Positions 19,913-30,250 of a stretch of 64,000 bases of DNA are shown one piece after another. A program made the position numbers and the translations under genes. The DNA comes from Lithobates sylvaticus (taxonomy: Eukaryota > Chordata > Amphibia > Anura > Ranidae), in contig CM053026.1 of assembly GCA_028564925.1 (NCBI GenBank), positions 603,498,616 through 603,562,615 on the forward strand. Direction: 5' to 3'. The notes beneath the pieces were generated by a model. That model was not told the DNA's origin. It made no database searches and saw only the letters and a list, made by a program, of their open reading frames with translations. The stretch's first letter is position 1. Each line of letters starts with the position of its first letter.

Positions 19913-21055
19913 CTACAGAAATACAGATATGTATTTCATATGGGTAATTAGCATTGTGCCTGGACTTCAAATTTGTTCTTGCGTTGAGACTGCATTGAGC
20001 AATTCTACCCAACGCAGCTTAACGGGGCATGTGTAAGAAGGTCCTTATAGTTTAAAAACAAAGAACTACATGGTAAGCAAATATTGTCTAAATGCAACAT
20101 TCATGTGTATTCTAAAGTAGTGTGCTTTGTGTATTTCTTCCTGATCTGTGCAGTAATCCAGTGTGAAATGTTGCCTCTGTGCAGGAACTTCCTGTAATAA
20201 AGTCCAGTCACTGCTGCTCCCTCTCCTTGTGCAGGAATACCGGTCTTGTCTCCACCCCCTTCCTGTAGTTTTCTGTAGGCAGCCTGTAATGGGTGGAGCT
20301 ACGGCTGCCCCACCCCCCACTTCCCAGCTCTGCTCTGTGTACATGTACATCACAGTGAGGATGTCACTGCTATGTTTACAAGGTAATATCTAGGTTTGCA
20401 AGGGCATTTGGTGCACACAAAGTGGATTTATATCCTTTGTGGCTGTTGAGGAATGTATTTAAATGAATGTTGTTGTGCCTGGAGTTCATCTTTAAAATTA
20501 TGTTGAGAATGTGACCTTTTGTACTTAAGCAGAGTACAGTACTTTAAATTGTGGGAACTATTCTGGATAATATAGCTTGCTTGCCAAGTCTGTAGAACAT
20601 TCTAAAGCGTATGAAGTCAGATTCCAAATATCCTATAGATGAAACAAAATCCCAATAGCAGAATTGTGTGTCAAGACCAGATTATCCTACTTAATTGTGC
20701 TACAATGAATACCCTTTTGCCCTGAAAAAGCTTTGTGACCTTCAGTCATTTGCTACATCTTTATGCCAGTAAATGGTGAATAGCAACTTTCTGGCCTGTT
20801 AATAATTGATGTATGTCAAACAAAAAAAATTCTGAATATTCAGAACATGATTTTATACTTCTGTATTCTAATTGTATTCTCATACTGTATTTTCTATAGA
20901 CACATTCTTTATTGTACTGTGTATTGTGAATGAGCTACTGCAGCTTATTTTAAATGACTATTTCTGACAAATATAATGACCGTTTTTCAGTATATTCTTA
21001 ATTACCTAAATATTGTACTGCTAAACTACTATGAGGTTCCATTGGATATGTTTTA
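19913..21055. other. No gene recognised; possible TTAAAG-type MITE end at 20476-20495
   Basis: GGAGTTCATC followed by TTTAA (20481-20495) is the mirror of a TTAAAGATGAACTCC end, so a decayed MITE may occupy about 20040-20491; its left end was not found. The rest is AT-rich, without coding signal. Frames at 20066-20393 in both strands show no known domain. Confidence 0.35.
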
Positions 21056-22006
21056 TCCAATTAAGGACCAGAAGATTTCCCTCCTTAATGACCAGGCCAT
21101 TTTGTTGCGATACGGCACTGCGTCGCTTTAACTGACAATTGCGCAGACGTGTGAAGCTGGACCCAAACAAAATTGACATCCCTTTTTTCCCACAAATAGA
21201 GATTTCTTTTGGTGGCATTTAATCATCTATGCAGTTTTTATTTTTTGCACTATAAACAAAACAAGAGTGACAATTTTGAAAAAAAAAGCAATATTTGTAA
21301 CATTTTGCTATAATGAATATCCCCCAAAAAACAAAAAAAAACTATTTCTCCTTCAGTTTAGGCTGATATATATTCTTCTACATATTTTTGGTAAAAAAAT
21401 AAAGTCGCAATAAGCGTATATTGATTGGTTTGCGCAAAAGTTATACCGTCTACAAAAGGGAATAGATTCATTGTATTTGTATTATTTTTTTTTTTTACTA
21501 CGACATTGCAGACTGCAACATTACGGCGGACAGATCGGAAAACCTAACTGACATTTTTAACACTTTTTTGGGAACCAGTGACAAAAATATGCACTGTTAT
21601 TGTACTAATGACACTGGCAGGGAAGGGGTTAACATCAGGGGCGATCAAGGGGTTAAATGTGTTCCCTGCAGGTGTGTTCTAACTGTATGGGGGACTGTGT
21701 GATTGGGGAAACACACAGATCCGTCTTCCTGCATAGCAGAAAGACAGGATCTGTGTGATCTCCCCTGTCAGAATGGAGATTTGCCTTGTTTACACAGGCA
21801 ACTCCCCGTTCGGTCACTGAGGGGAAAGATCGGGGCTGGCAGGCATACATCAAGTCTGCTCCATCTGCTGATTGGCTCCCCCGCTGGCCAGTGGGCATGC
21901 GTGCGTACCCAAAAACTAGGGTTCCCGAGCTGACGTACAATGAAGGTGATTCACGGGAATGAGCCGACATGCCGCAGTACAGTGACGGTGGTTGGTCGGC
22001 AAGTGG
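21056..22006 (+). repeat. CCACTT-ended repeat, copy D
   Basis: Same orientation as copies A and C. Landmarks: 'cactgcgtcgctttaactga' (21117-21136), the AT-rich core (21230-21500), 'aatgacactggcagggaagg' (21608-21627), and the right end GGCAAGTGG before TTAA (22007-22010). The left end is poorly kept (AATTAAGGACC near 21058). About 950 bp, non-coding. Confidence 0.7.
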
Positions 22007-22072
22007 TTAAGGGGGATTTCCTGGAAATAAAAACTTTCTGCAGCTCCTGGGTTTAAAGCCGTATTAAAACTG

Positions 22073-22407
22073 TAAAGTCTGGTACACACGGGCCGAAAAT
22101 CATCCAGTATTGGCTGGTTTAATAGAAACCAACCGACATTCGTCCCATGTGTATACCAGCCTAACAGCCAGCTTCTGTCGAGTGGGCAGGCTGGAAAACC
22201 AGCATCTGATTGTTATCCGATCAGTGCTGGCAGCCAATCACTGATGTGTTCTGGTGGGGGGCCTGTCAGAACATATTAGCTCAGTGGGGAGATCGATGTA
22301 CTAACATCAGATATTTAGTACAGTGAGTTCCTGAACTCCTTTTTTTTATTCAGCCCCCTGGGTTGAACAAAAAAAAAAATAATAATAATAGTGTGTACCA
22401 GGCTTTA
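22073..22407. mobile_element. Short MITE with TAAAGTCTGGTACACACGGG ends
   Basis: The left end TAAAGTCTGGTACACAC (22073) is mirrored by GTGTGTACCAGGCTTTA (22391-22407). About 335 bp. Distant relative of the TACACACG families at 34668 and 50187. An inverted internal motif (TTGGCTGGTT and AACCAACCG) lies at about 22115-22137. No coding capacity. Confidence 0.7.
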
Positions 22408-22547
22408 CAGTCCATTTGCTGATTGAAAGGTTAGAGGTGGCGGTTACAACTTCATCAATTCACCCCCTTTTTCTGTACCTCCTCTACTAGGAGATGTGTG
22501 TGCCTACTGAACAGGCACACACCAGAAGAGTAAACAAGTTTGGGCAT

Positions 22548-23283
22548 TGTCATGGTTATGCAGTAATCTTTCCCTGTTTGCTTACCTCTCCTCATGTGTT
22601 CCAACTAAGAGGCCAGCCACTCTCACCTGGTGGGTTTTATAACCTCTCCTCTAAGCATGGCTCCACCCCAGGCCCTATCAGGGAACCCTATATTAACCTG
22701 TGCACTGCAAGCCAGTGGTGCTGATCAACCATTGTGTGTCCGTGGTGTGTTCGGCTTCCTGGTTCCTGCGTGTCGTGTGCTCTATGTTTGTCTCTGTTAC
22801 CGACCTTGGCGTGTTCTCAACTATTCCTGTCTGCTTGTGATCTTGACCCTTTGGCATGTCCCCGACCATCCCTGTCTGCCTGTGACCCTGAACCTTTGGC
22901 GTGTACTCTGTTGTTCCTGTTTACCCTGACCTCTGCCTTATCCCCTTACTATCCTTGTCGTTCCAGCCTGCTGCTTCCTTCTCCTGTAGTCTACTGTGAG
23001 CGTGAGCTGTGAGACCCTGGGGGTCGCGACCTGGAGCCAGACTGCAGCGAAGTCCATCCTCACCACTAGAGGCTCTGGCGAACACCTGCTGGCTCTTAGA
23101 CTCCGCGCCCTGGGGAATCTATGCTCTAGTTCCCACTGGGATCTGTGTTAGTGATCCAGTAGACCTGTGTCCTGAATCTCCCTGGGTACAATCCGCAGCA
23201 GTCAGTCCTAAGGTCCACTACCTAGCGGTGCACTTCCAATTCCTACTGAGTGCACCTGTCACCTGGTCTCAGGTGACCTGACA
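22548..23283 (+). repeat. 5' LTR, 736 bp
   Basis: Starts TGTCATGGTTATGCAG and ends CAGGTGACCTGACA. Nearly identical to 25248-25983. It has a candidate promoter motif CCTATATTAACC (22687-22698). The reading frames of 80-99 codons in it occur in both LTRs and are not genes. Confidence 0.92.
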
Positions 23284-23295
23284 GTTTGATCAGCC

Positions 23296-25266
23296 ATGGA
23301 CCCAGCTGATGTGCCGCTACCCGCAGATGATCCATTGCAGGGCTTAGTTCGCAGACTTGAGACCCAAGAATCGCATCAGACCCAGGTGATGCGATTCCTT
23401 CAGGATTTGGCATCCCGTTTTGAACAGGTTCAGGCCTCATTAGGACCCCCGGTTCAACAACCTCAACCGCTATCTGCTGCTGCACCTATCGCATCAGTCG
23501 CAGCCACACATTCATTACAACTACCAGCTCCGGCCCGTTTCTCTGGGGACTCCAAGGCTTGCAGGGGGTTCCTTAGCCAGTGCACAATTCATTTTGAACT
23601 TCAGCCCCAAAACTTCCTGTCCGATCGGGCGAAAGTCGCATATATTATATCCCTCCTGTCAGGCGAGGCGCTAGCTTGGGCTGCCCCTCTGTGGGAACTG
23701 AATGACCCAGTGGTTTCTAGCCTGTCTGATTTCTTGAAACTTTTTCGGAATATCTTTGAGGAACCGGGTCGTGTCTCCTCAGCGGCTAGCGCTCTTTTAC
23801 GTCTCCGTCAAGACTCCGCTTCTGTGGGCCAGTATGCTCTTCAGTTCCGTATCCTCACAGCTGAATTGAGCTGGAATAATGAGGCCCTAGTTGCAACCTT
23901 TTTGCATGGCCTCTCTGATAGAGTGAAGGATGAATTAGCAGGAAGATCCCTTCCTGTTGATCTGGACAGTATCATCACCTTGTGTAACCAGATCGATATT
24001 CGCTTTCAGGAGAGGGCCCTGGAAAAAAGACTCCAGCACTCCCTGTTTTTTAGTCAGCCTGAGCTCCCAGTCCCTTCTCTTCGATCCGATGAGCACCCCC
24101 TGCCTGCTGAGGAACCTATGCAGTTGGGCTGGACCAAGTTATCTCCCGAAGAACGCGCTAGGCGCAGAACTCTGGGCCTATGCCTCTATTGTGGGGCCAA
24201 AGGTCATTTCCGTGACACTTGTTCTCTTCGTCCGGAAAAACGCTCAGGGCTAATACATCTGGAAGGTGGAGTATTAGACCCTGAAATATCACCTTCACCT
24301 TCTCATCTTCTCCTTTCTGTGTTGCTTCATGTCGGCACTTCCTCTCGTTCGGTCTCAGCACATCTGGATTCCAGAGCCGCTGCCAATTTCATGGATTGGG
24401 AAACTGCATCCTCCATGAGACTTACCCTTTTGCCCCTAACAACGCCATTGGTGGTCTTGGCGATTGATGGCACTGTTCTCCCAGGGGGCCCTATCCGCTT
24501 CCGGACCCTTCCTGTTAAGATGTCAGTAGGGACACTCCACCAGGAGTGGATATCCTTCCTTGTCTTACCTAAGGCTTCATCTCCTATCATATTAGGTCTT
24601 CCTTGGTTACGGCTCCATTCCCCACACGTTGACTGGACTGCTGGACAGATCCTGGCTTGGGGTTCCTCCTGTTCCTCTTCCTGCCTACTCAAGGTTACCC
24701 CTAAAGAGAAACCTCCTGTTGCCATCATCCCAGTAGCTTCTGCTCGTCCCGCTGTATATAGTGATCTCTGGGATGTGTCCTGCAATAGTCGGACTGATGC
24801 GATTGAGATGGTCACTACACCTGACAATACTATTCAGTCGGCCTCTGCACTAGTTATGCCAGTCCAGCCCATGCCCAGTGAGCTTTCTGCTTCTTGTTCA
24901 GGACCTTCTGTAACCTGGCCTCACCCTACTGCTACTATGCCCTTAACTATTCCTAAAAAGCCTTTAGTCCTCTACAAGTCCTCTCGTCCTCTCCCTACAT
25001 CGGTTCCGGTCTCCGAGGATGATCTAAAATACGAGGTTAGTCAAGTTTTGGATTCCCGACTCTGTAAAGGCATTCTTCAATACCTCGTACACTGGAAAGG
25101 GTTTGGTCCTGAGGAGAGGTCTTGGATCACTGCATCTGAGGTCCTTGCTCCTCATCTGTTGAGGAGGTTCCATCTGGAGTTTCCCTTTAAGCCTGGACCC
25201 AGGTGGGGGAGGGGGGGGAGGGGGAGGCCTCATAAGAGGGGGGGTACTGTCATGGTTATGCAGTAA
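23296..25266 (+). CDS. Gag-like reading frame of the LTR element (fossil)
   Basis: Open reading frame starting 12 bases after the LTR. The N-terminal third resembles sushi-class Gag (PARFSGDSKACRGFLSQC, followed by LLSGEALAWAAPLWE), the group from which the domesticated vertebrate PEG10/RTL genes derive. A CCHC zinc knuckle (CLYCGAKGHFRDTC) lies near 24180-24222, then a protease-like stretch, and near the end a chromodomain-like segment (YLVHWKGFGPEERSWI, about 25080-25130). This is a part set, not a complete polyprotein, and the element is broken. The very short leader after the LTR leaves little room for a tRNA primer site, which would fit the self-priming known in some chromoviruses; that is inference. 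Confidence 0.8.
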   Translation: MDPADVPLPADDPLQGLVRRLETQESHQTQVMRFLQDLASRFEQVQASLGPPVQQPQPLSAAAPIASVAATHSLQLPAPARFSGDSKACRGFLSQCTIHFELQPQNFLSDRAKVAYIISLLSGEALAWAAPLWELNDPVVSSLSDFLKLFRNIFEEPGRVSSAASALLRLRQDSASVGQYALQFRILTAELSWNNEALVATFLHGLSDRVKDELAGRSLPVDLDSIITLCNQIDIRFQERALEKRLQHSLFFSQPELPVPSLRSDEHPLPAEEPMQLGWTKLSPEERARRRTLGLCLYCGAKGHFRDTCSLRPEKRSGLIHLEGGVLDPEISPSPSHLLLSVLLHVGTSSRSVSAHLDSRAAANFMDWETASSMRLTLLPLTTPLVVLAIDGTVLPGGPIRFRTLPVKMSVGTLHQEWISFLVLPKASSPIILGLPWLRLHSPHVDWTAGQILAWGSSCSSSCLLKVTPKEKPPVAIIPVASARPAVYSDLWDVSCNSRTDAIEMVTTPDNTIQSASALVMPVQPMPSELSASCSGPSVTWPHPTATMPLTIPKKPLVLYKSSRPLPTSVPVSEDDLKYEVSQVLDSRLCKGILQYLVHWKGFGPEERSWITASEVLAPHLLRRFHLEFPFKPGPRWGRGGRGRPHKRGGTVMVMQ

Positions 25267-25983
25267 TCTTTCCCTGTTTGCTTACCTCTCCTCATGTGTT
25301 CCAACTAAGAGGCCAGCCACTCTCACCTGGTGGGTTTTATAACCTCTCATCTAAGCATGGCTCCACCCCAGGCCCTATCAGGGAACCCTATATTAACCTG
25401 TGCACTGCAAGCCAGTGGTGCTGATCAACCATTGTGTATCCGTGGTGTGTTCGGCTTCCTGGTTCCTGCTTGTCGTGTGCTCTATGTTTGTCTCTGTTAC
25501 CGACCTTGGCGTGTTCTCAACTATTCCTGTCTGCTTGTGATCTTGACCCTTTGGCATGTCCCCGACCATTCCTGTCTGCCTGTGACCCTGAACCTTTGGC
25601 GTGTACTCTGTTGTTCCTGTTTACCCTGACCTCTGCCTTATCCAATTACTATCCTTGTCGTTCCAGCCTGCTGCTTCCTTCTCCTGTAGTCTACTGTGAG
25701 CGTGAGCTGTGAGACCCTGGGGGTCGCGACCTGGAGCCAGACTGCAGCGAAGTCCATCCTCACCACTAGAGGCTCTGGCGAACACCTGCTGGCTCTTAGA
25801 CTCCGCGCCCTGGGGAATCTATGCTCTAGTTCCCACTGGGATCTGTGTTAGTGATCCAGTAGACCTGTGTCCTGAATCTCCCTGGGTACAATCCGCAGCA
25901 GTCAGTCCTAAGGTCCACTACCTAGCGGTGCACTTCCAATTCCTACTGAGTGCACCTGTCACCTGGTCTCAGGTGACCTGACA
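25248..25983 (+). repeat. 3' LTR, 736 bp
   Basis: Starts TGTCATGG and ends GACCTGACA, followed by GGCAT (25984-25988). Preceded by a purine-rich G tract (about 25204-25244), the expected place of the polypurine tract. Confidence 0.92.
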
Positions 25984-26095
25984 GGCATTGTACTATCCCT
26001 GTGATAATGAAAAATGCACAAGTGGTATAGACATGGGTAGATCTAGGGGGAGGTGTTGGGGAGGGCTGCCCCCCCCCCCCAGACTTCAGTCGTGC

Positions 26096-26267
26096 CTAGG
26101 GTTGCCACCTCATCCCTTTAATCCTGAACACGTATGAATTACACAGGGTCTGAGGCTAATTTAATGCAGATAGGGTACCAAGTGAGTTTAATTACCACCT
26201 TAATCAGCCACAGAACCAGTTTAATTCATATGTGTTTGGTTTTAAAGGGATGAGGTGGCAACCCTAG
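26096..26267. mobile_element. 172-bp palindromic MITE with CTAGGGTTGCCACCTCATCC ends
   Basis: The left arm CTAGGGTTGCCACC…CCCTTTAA (26096-26123) is the mirror of TTAAAGGGATGAGGTGGC…CCCTAG (26242-26267). The interior arms (TATGAATTACACAGG against ACCAGTTTAATTCATATG) also pair imperfectly, so the whole element folds back. A C-run lies at 26071-26082 just outside it. This type is widespread in vertebrates. Confidence 0.8.
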
Positions 26268-27001
26268 TTCTCGGAAGTTGTGCCCATTGGGCTCCATCTC
26301 ACATCCCCACACTGCACAAAGTCACATAGCACACAGCTCGGATCGATCCTCTTACAGACAGCCCCTATATGCAAGCAGCTACACAGTGTGCAGGTAGAGG
26401 CTGCCTGTAAGAGAATCGATCTGTGCCGTGTGAGAGGAAGAGGGGGGAAAGCAGACAGACCAGAGCTGACATCATTGTTAAATGTATTAGCAGCACGTGT
26501 AAATCCACGAACAAATTGAAGCCAAACGCCAACTCTCACTTTATAATCAGTTAGAACAAACAGTCATTTTTTCCTTTTGGGATAAAGGTTTTGCATGAAT
26601 AAATAAAATCTAACCATTAAAGCACCCCTGTCAGTGTTAAATGGCTTGTCTCATCCATATAAGCTCAATTGGAAGTGTAGAGTGTTTATTGAGAACTGAA
26701 ATGGCAGGATCCACCACCAAAACAGTCCATTTACTTTTAAAATCCTTTCCATAGGATAAATCTCAGAAAAAAGCTTGGGAGGAATGAATACCCTTTTAGG
26801 TTTGGGCCAGTCCTCCTAAAGTGCACAATTAATCTGTGCATGTATTGGAAAAGTATTTCTGGACTTATCCAGTGTGTGAATGTCCAGAGGATCTGCAGAG
26901 GGTCAGGTGCTGTTAGGTAAAGACTGGTACACACCTTGTCAATTAGAGTGTCCACCGCAGAGAGCATTTGGAGTGATACCTCATAAAATGCAAGGAAAAT
27001 C
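26268..27001. other. No gene recognised
   Basis: Overlapping frames on both strands at 26264-26539 mirror one another because of an imperfect inverted repeat around CTGTAAGAG and CTCTTACAG (about 26349-26415). No domain recognised. AT-rich, unremarkable from 26540 on. Confidence 0.4.
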
Positions 27002-27009
27002 ATCTTCAG

Positions 27010-27219
27010 TAAGGATGAGCTCAGGCGCGTTCGCACAGCCCACGTGCAGAGCCTGCCAGGAAGTCGGCACTGCGCTAATCACAGGCAGTGAGACATTTCC
27101 CGATCTCTGCAGCCGCGCATCGGGACAATGTCTCACTGCCTGTGATTAGCGCTCCACAATGCCGACTTCCTGGCGGGCTCTGCGTGTGGGCTGTGCGAAC
27201 ACGCCTGAACTTATCCTTA
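27010..27219. mobile_element. hAT foldback MITE (TAAGGATGAGC ends)
   Basis: The arms GGATGAGCTCAGGCGCGTTC… (left) and …CACGCCTGAACTTATCCTTA (right) pair over about 95 bp each around a loop near 27104-27121. The 8-bp flanks ATCTTCAG (27002-27009) and CTCTTCAG (27220-27227) agree at 7 of 8 positions, typical of a hAT insertion. The terminal TAAGGATGAGC matches the ends of the large hAT at 54718-63610 (TAAGGATGGGCC and, reversed, TAGGGATGAGCC), so this may be a non-autonomous derivative or client of that family. Confidence 0.75.
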
Positions 27220-27395
27220 CTCTTCAGCCTCTGCGACAAAATCAGGGTCCCTCAATACTTTCCTCCAGAATATGCTTGAGAAAAAGAAGTTTGCTTTTGA
27301 ATCCTGAATAGGATCTGGGAAAATAGAGGAATAGACCTGCAGAGTTCAACATTTGATGCAGCTGTGTAATCAACTTCTAACTTCAGCTTAGTCAA

Positions 27396-27656
27396 TTAAC
27401 CTCTTCCCGTCCGCGATATAGCCAAAAGAAGGCTACAACACGGACCGACTTTGGCAGGGGGACATCCATAGACGTCCTTCCGTGCTCGAGCGGCCTGCGC
27501 ACCCCCTGTGAAGGAGAAAACTTACTTATTTACAAAGTTTCGTAACTGAAACAAAAAAAATACATATTTTTTTTCAAAATTTTCGGTCTTTTTTTGTTTG
27601 TTTAGCAGAGAATAAAAATCCCAGAGGTGATCAAATACCACCAAAAGAAAGCTCTA
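27396..27656 (-). repeat. CCACTT-family repeat, truncated reversed copy
   Basis: Starts TTAACCTCTTCCCGTCCG (27396) and shares the family's 'gatcaaataccaccaaaa' at 27628-27645 and the AT-rich core, read backwards. Truncated near 27656, after which short repeats of CATTATACACAGGGCTCT follow (27664-27723). Confidence 0.6.
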
Positions 27657-27740
27657 GGCTGCGCATTATACACAGGGCTCTGCACATCATATACCAGGCT
27701 GTACATTATACACAGGGCTCTACTAAAGCTCTTTTTTTTA

Positions 27741-27940
27741 GAGATCTTCAGGCCGGTCACGTGAGTCCTGGGCGCTCTGCTACTCTGATCTTCAGGCTAC
27801 AGCGGGAGGGGCTGAGCTCTCCCTGACATCAACCAGAAGATCATATGACCACCATGCTGGCTGCTCAGCCCCTCCCGCTGTAGCCCGGGGATCAGAGTAG
27901 CAGAGCGACCGGGAATCACATGACCTGCCTGAAGATATCT
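27741..27940. repeat. Foldback of about 200 bp
   Basis: The left segment GATCTTCAGGCCGGTCACGT…GCTACAGCGGGAGGGGCTGAG pairs with the right segment CTCAGCCCCTCCCGCTGTAG…CATGACCTGCCTGAAGATAT. Arms of about 85-90 bp, loop about 27817-27860. A probable MITE; no clear target duplication seen. Confidence 0.7.
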
Positions 27941-28325
27941 GAAAAAGGTATTTAGAGGCATCGATTTCAATAAATACTTGCACTGTGCACTATCGCTGGA
28001 TAAAGGAGAGGGCAGGCAGTGACATTTGTTAAAGTTGAATGTACTACTAGTAGCGGCAGAAGGGGGGGTGGAGACAGCTCATACAGACACACGGAGCTGA
28101 CAGGCAGGGAGGGGGTAGAGGACAGAGTAGAGCTACAGGCGACATAGGCATGTAAACTGACCACAGTGTCAGGGCTCAGCAGTCATGATAAACTGTGGTC
28201 AGTTTACAGGGGGAGGGCAGAAACAGGCAAGATCAGACAGATTTTTTACAGTTTAGAGAGGGGCAGGTTAAACAGCACAAGCACAAAGGGAACAGGGTCC
28301 TTTTTTTATGGTTACAAACACTTTA
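27941..28325. repeat. Probable TTAAAG-class MITE remnant
   Basis: It ends GGTTACAAACACTTTAA (28309-28325), the mirror of a TTAAAGTGTTTGTAACC end. An inner stem pairs GTAAACTGACCACAGT (28151-28166) with AACTGTGGTCAGTTTACA (28191-28208). The left end is not found; it may lie beyond the foldback at 27741. Confidence 0.45.
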
Positions 28326-30250
28326 ATCTCCTCTTCTCAAGAGAGAATAAATTCAGTTCCTGTAATCTTTCCTCATAGCTGAGCTCCTCCATGCCTCTTA
28401 TCAGTTTGAGTTTAACTTCTTTGCACTTTCTCCAGTTCCCCGATATCTTTTTTGTAAACTAGTGCCCAGGACTGAACTGCATATTCCAGATGAGGTATTA
28501 CTATTGATTTGTACAGGGGCATAATGATATCTCTCTCTCTGGAGTCCATACCTCTCCTAATACAAGAAAGGACTTTGCTCGCTTTGGAAACCGCAGTTTG
28601 GCATTGCATGCTATTATTAGGCTTATGGTATACCAAATTCCCCAGCTATGGATTACCCCAGTTGTACCCCCCTAGTATGTATGATGCATGCATATTCTTA
28701 GCCCTGAAGGGCATAACTTTATATTTATCAACATTAAACTTAAAGTGGAGTTCCACCCACTTTTACAACTCTTCAGGATCCCTCACTAAACTGTGCCCTG
28801 TAAACAAATTGGATATTTTTTTTTTTTTTTTTCAGCACAGACTGTATATCTGCTGTATTCATTTTTTCACTTCCTCCTCCCTGGCCGTGGCCCATCGCAT
28901 CATTTCCTGTTTGCAATGCCTCCTGGGAAGGGGCAGAAACTTCCACGCAAACTGCCGTTGCTATGGAAACCTGACCTGAAACCTATTACACTGCTTATGC
29001 TGCACTGAGCATGTACGAGATCTGCAAGGATGAGATCCAGGAAGAAATACAGTCTGGCTTCAGATGCCCACACTTAAGATGGCCACGGCCTGCTGCAAGT
29101 TTATAAAATAACAAACTACTGCTAAAAACTAACAAAACAGACCTTAGTTTACAGACTAACTTTACTAGAATACATTAAGCTTGTGTATTATAGGGGTATT
29201 TTTATTTAAAAAGTATAATTTCGGCCGGAACACCGCTTTAATTTGCCACATAGTTTCCCAATTAAACAGTGCATTGAGGTCAGCTTGTAAATTGGAGAAA
29301 TCCTGTAAGGACGTTATTCCACTGCATAGCTTGGTGTCATCTGCAAAAACTGAGATGGTACTTTTAATCCAAGTACCTTTATAAAGATATTAAAAGTAAG
29401 GGTCCCAACACTGAACCTTGGGATACACCACTGATAACCTTAGACCATTCAGAGTATAAATCATTAACCACTACTCTCTGAATTCTGTCTTTTAGCCAGT
29501 TTTCTATCCATTTACAAACTTATCTTTCCAAGCCTGTAGACTTTACCTTACACATTAGCTGTGTGTAGATAACTGTGTCAAACGCTTTTGCAAAATCCAA
29601 GTATACCTCGTCCACAGCCACCCTCTGTCTGTTTTACTTACCTCCTCATAAAAATAAATCAGATTTGTTTGACAACTTTTGAATCCATGCTGTCTGTTGC
29701 ATAAAATATTTTTTTCCAGCAAGAACTCATCTATGTGGTCTTTTATTAAACTCTCCAGTACCTTCCCGACTATAGAAGTTAAACTAACAGGTCTATAGTT
29801 ACTTGGTAAAGACTTTGATCCCTTTTTAAATATAGGCACCACATTTGCCCTATGCCAATCCAGTGATACTATTCCAGTCATTAAAGAGTCCCTAAAAATT
29901 ATAAACAAGGGCTTTGAAATGACAGAGCTCAATTCTTTAAGGATCTGTGGGTGTATGCCATCTGGTCCAGGTGCTTTATCCACCTTTATTCTGTTTAAAT
30001 ATTTCTGGACCATATCACTTTTGAGTCATTGTGGATCATTTGGGGCTGTGTCAATAAAATCCCCATTATAGACTTGAGCTCCCCCATGCTCCTTTGTATA
30101 TACAGAGCTGAAGAACGTATTTTATAAATTTGCCTTCTCCTTGTCGTGTCACCCACTCTAAATTATTTTTTAAAGGGCCTACGTGCTCAGACCTAAACTT
30201 TTTACTATTAATATATTTAAAGATTTTTTGGGGGATTGTCCTAATATCTT
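28326..30250 (-). pseudogene. CR1-type LINE relic with reverse-transcriptase motifs
   Basis: Read on the minus strand, 30013-29555 gives KAPGPDGIHPQILKEL, RANVVPIFKKGSK, SNYRPVSLTSIVGKVLE and RQHGFKS, the first RT blocks of CR1 ORF2. FAKAFDT lies at about 29590-29575 and GVSQGSVLG at about 29430-29400. The C-terminal part (28636-28412) has LYKSIVIPHLEYAVQSWAL and the LEKVQRS end. The RT core is spread over several frames with gaps, so it is dead; endonuclease is not seen and the 5' end stops near 30250. A MITE (28744-29237) was inserted later and splits the RT region. Confidence 0.85.
28744..29237. mobile_element. TTAAAG-class MITE (GTGGAGTTCC end) inside the CR1 relic
   Basis: TTAA at 28740-28743 and 29238-29241 flanks the left end AGTGGAGTTCCACCC and the right end GGCCGGAACACCGCT. 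Same family as 19363-19828. Because the CR1 sequence is continuous on both sides, its insertion boundaries are reliable. It carries a T-run of about 16 near 28817-28832. Confidence 0.8.

Larger units (their letters stand above)
22548..25983 (+). mobile_element. Sushi-like Ty3/gypsy chromovirus LTR element, broken (fossil)
   Basis: Two 736-bp LTRs (22548-23283 and 25248-25983) begin TG and end CA, flanked by the 5-bp duplication GGCAT (22543-22547 and 25984-25988). The LTRs differ at only about six positions by eye, under 1%, so the insertion is young, probably within a few million years depending on the rate assumed. Parts seen: a gag-like region, a protease-like stretch and a chromodomain-like end. 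No reverse transcriptase or integrase core was recognised, so the copy is broken and could only have moved with help from other elements. The family is known across fish and amphibians. Confidence 0.9.

Noticed and set aside
22630-23281. Frames of 90-99 codons, repeated at 25330-25981
   Set aside because: They lie in both LTRs and are copies of non-coding LTR sequence.
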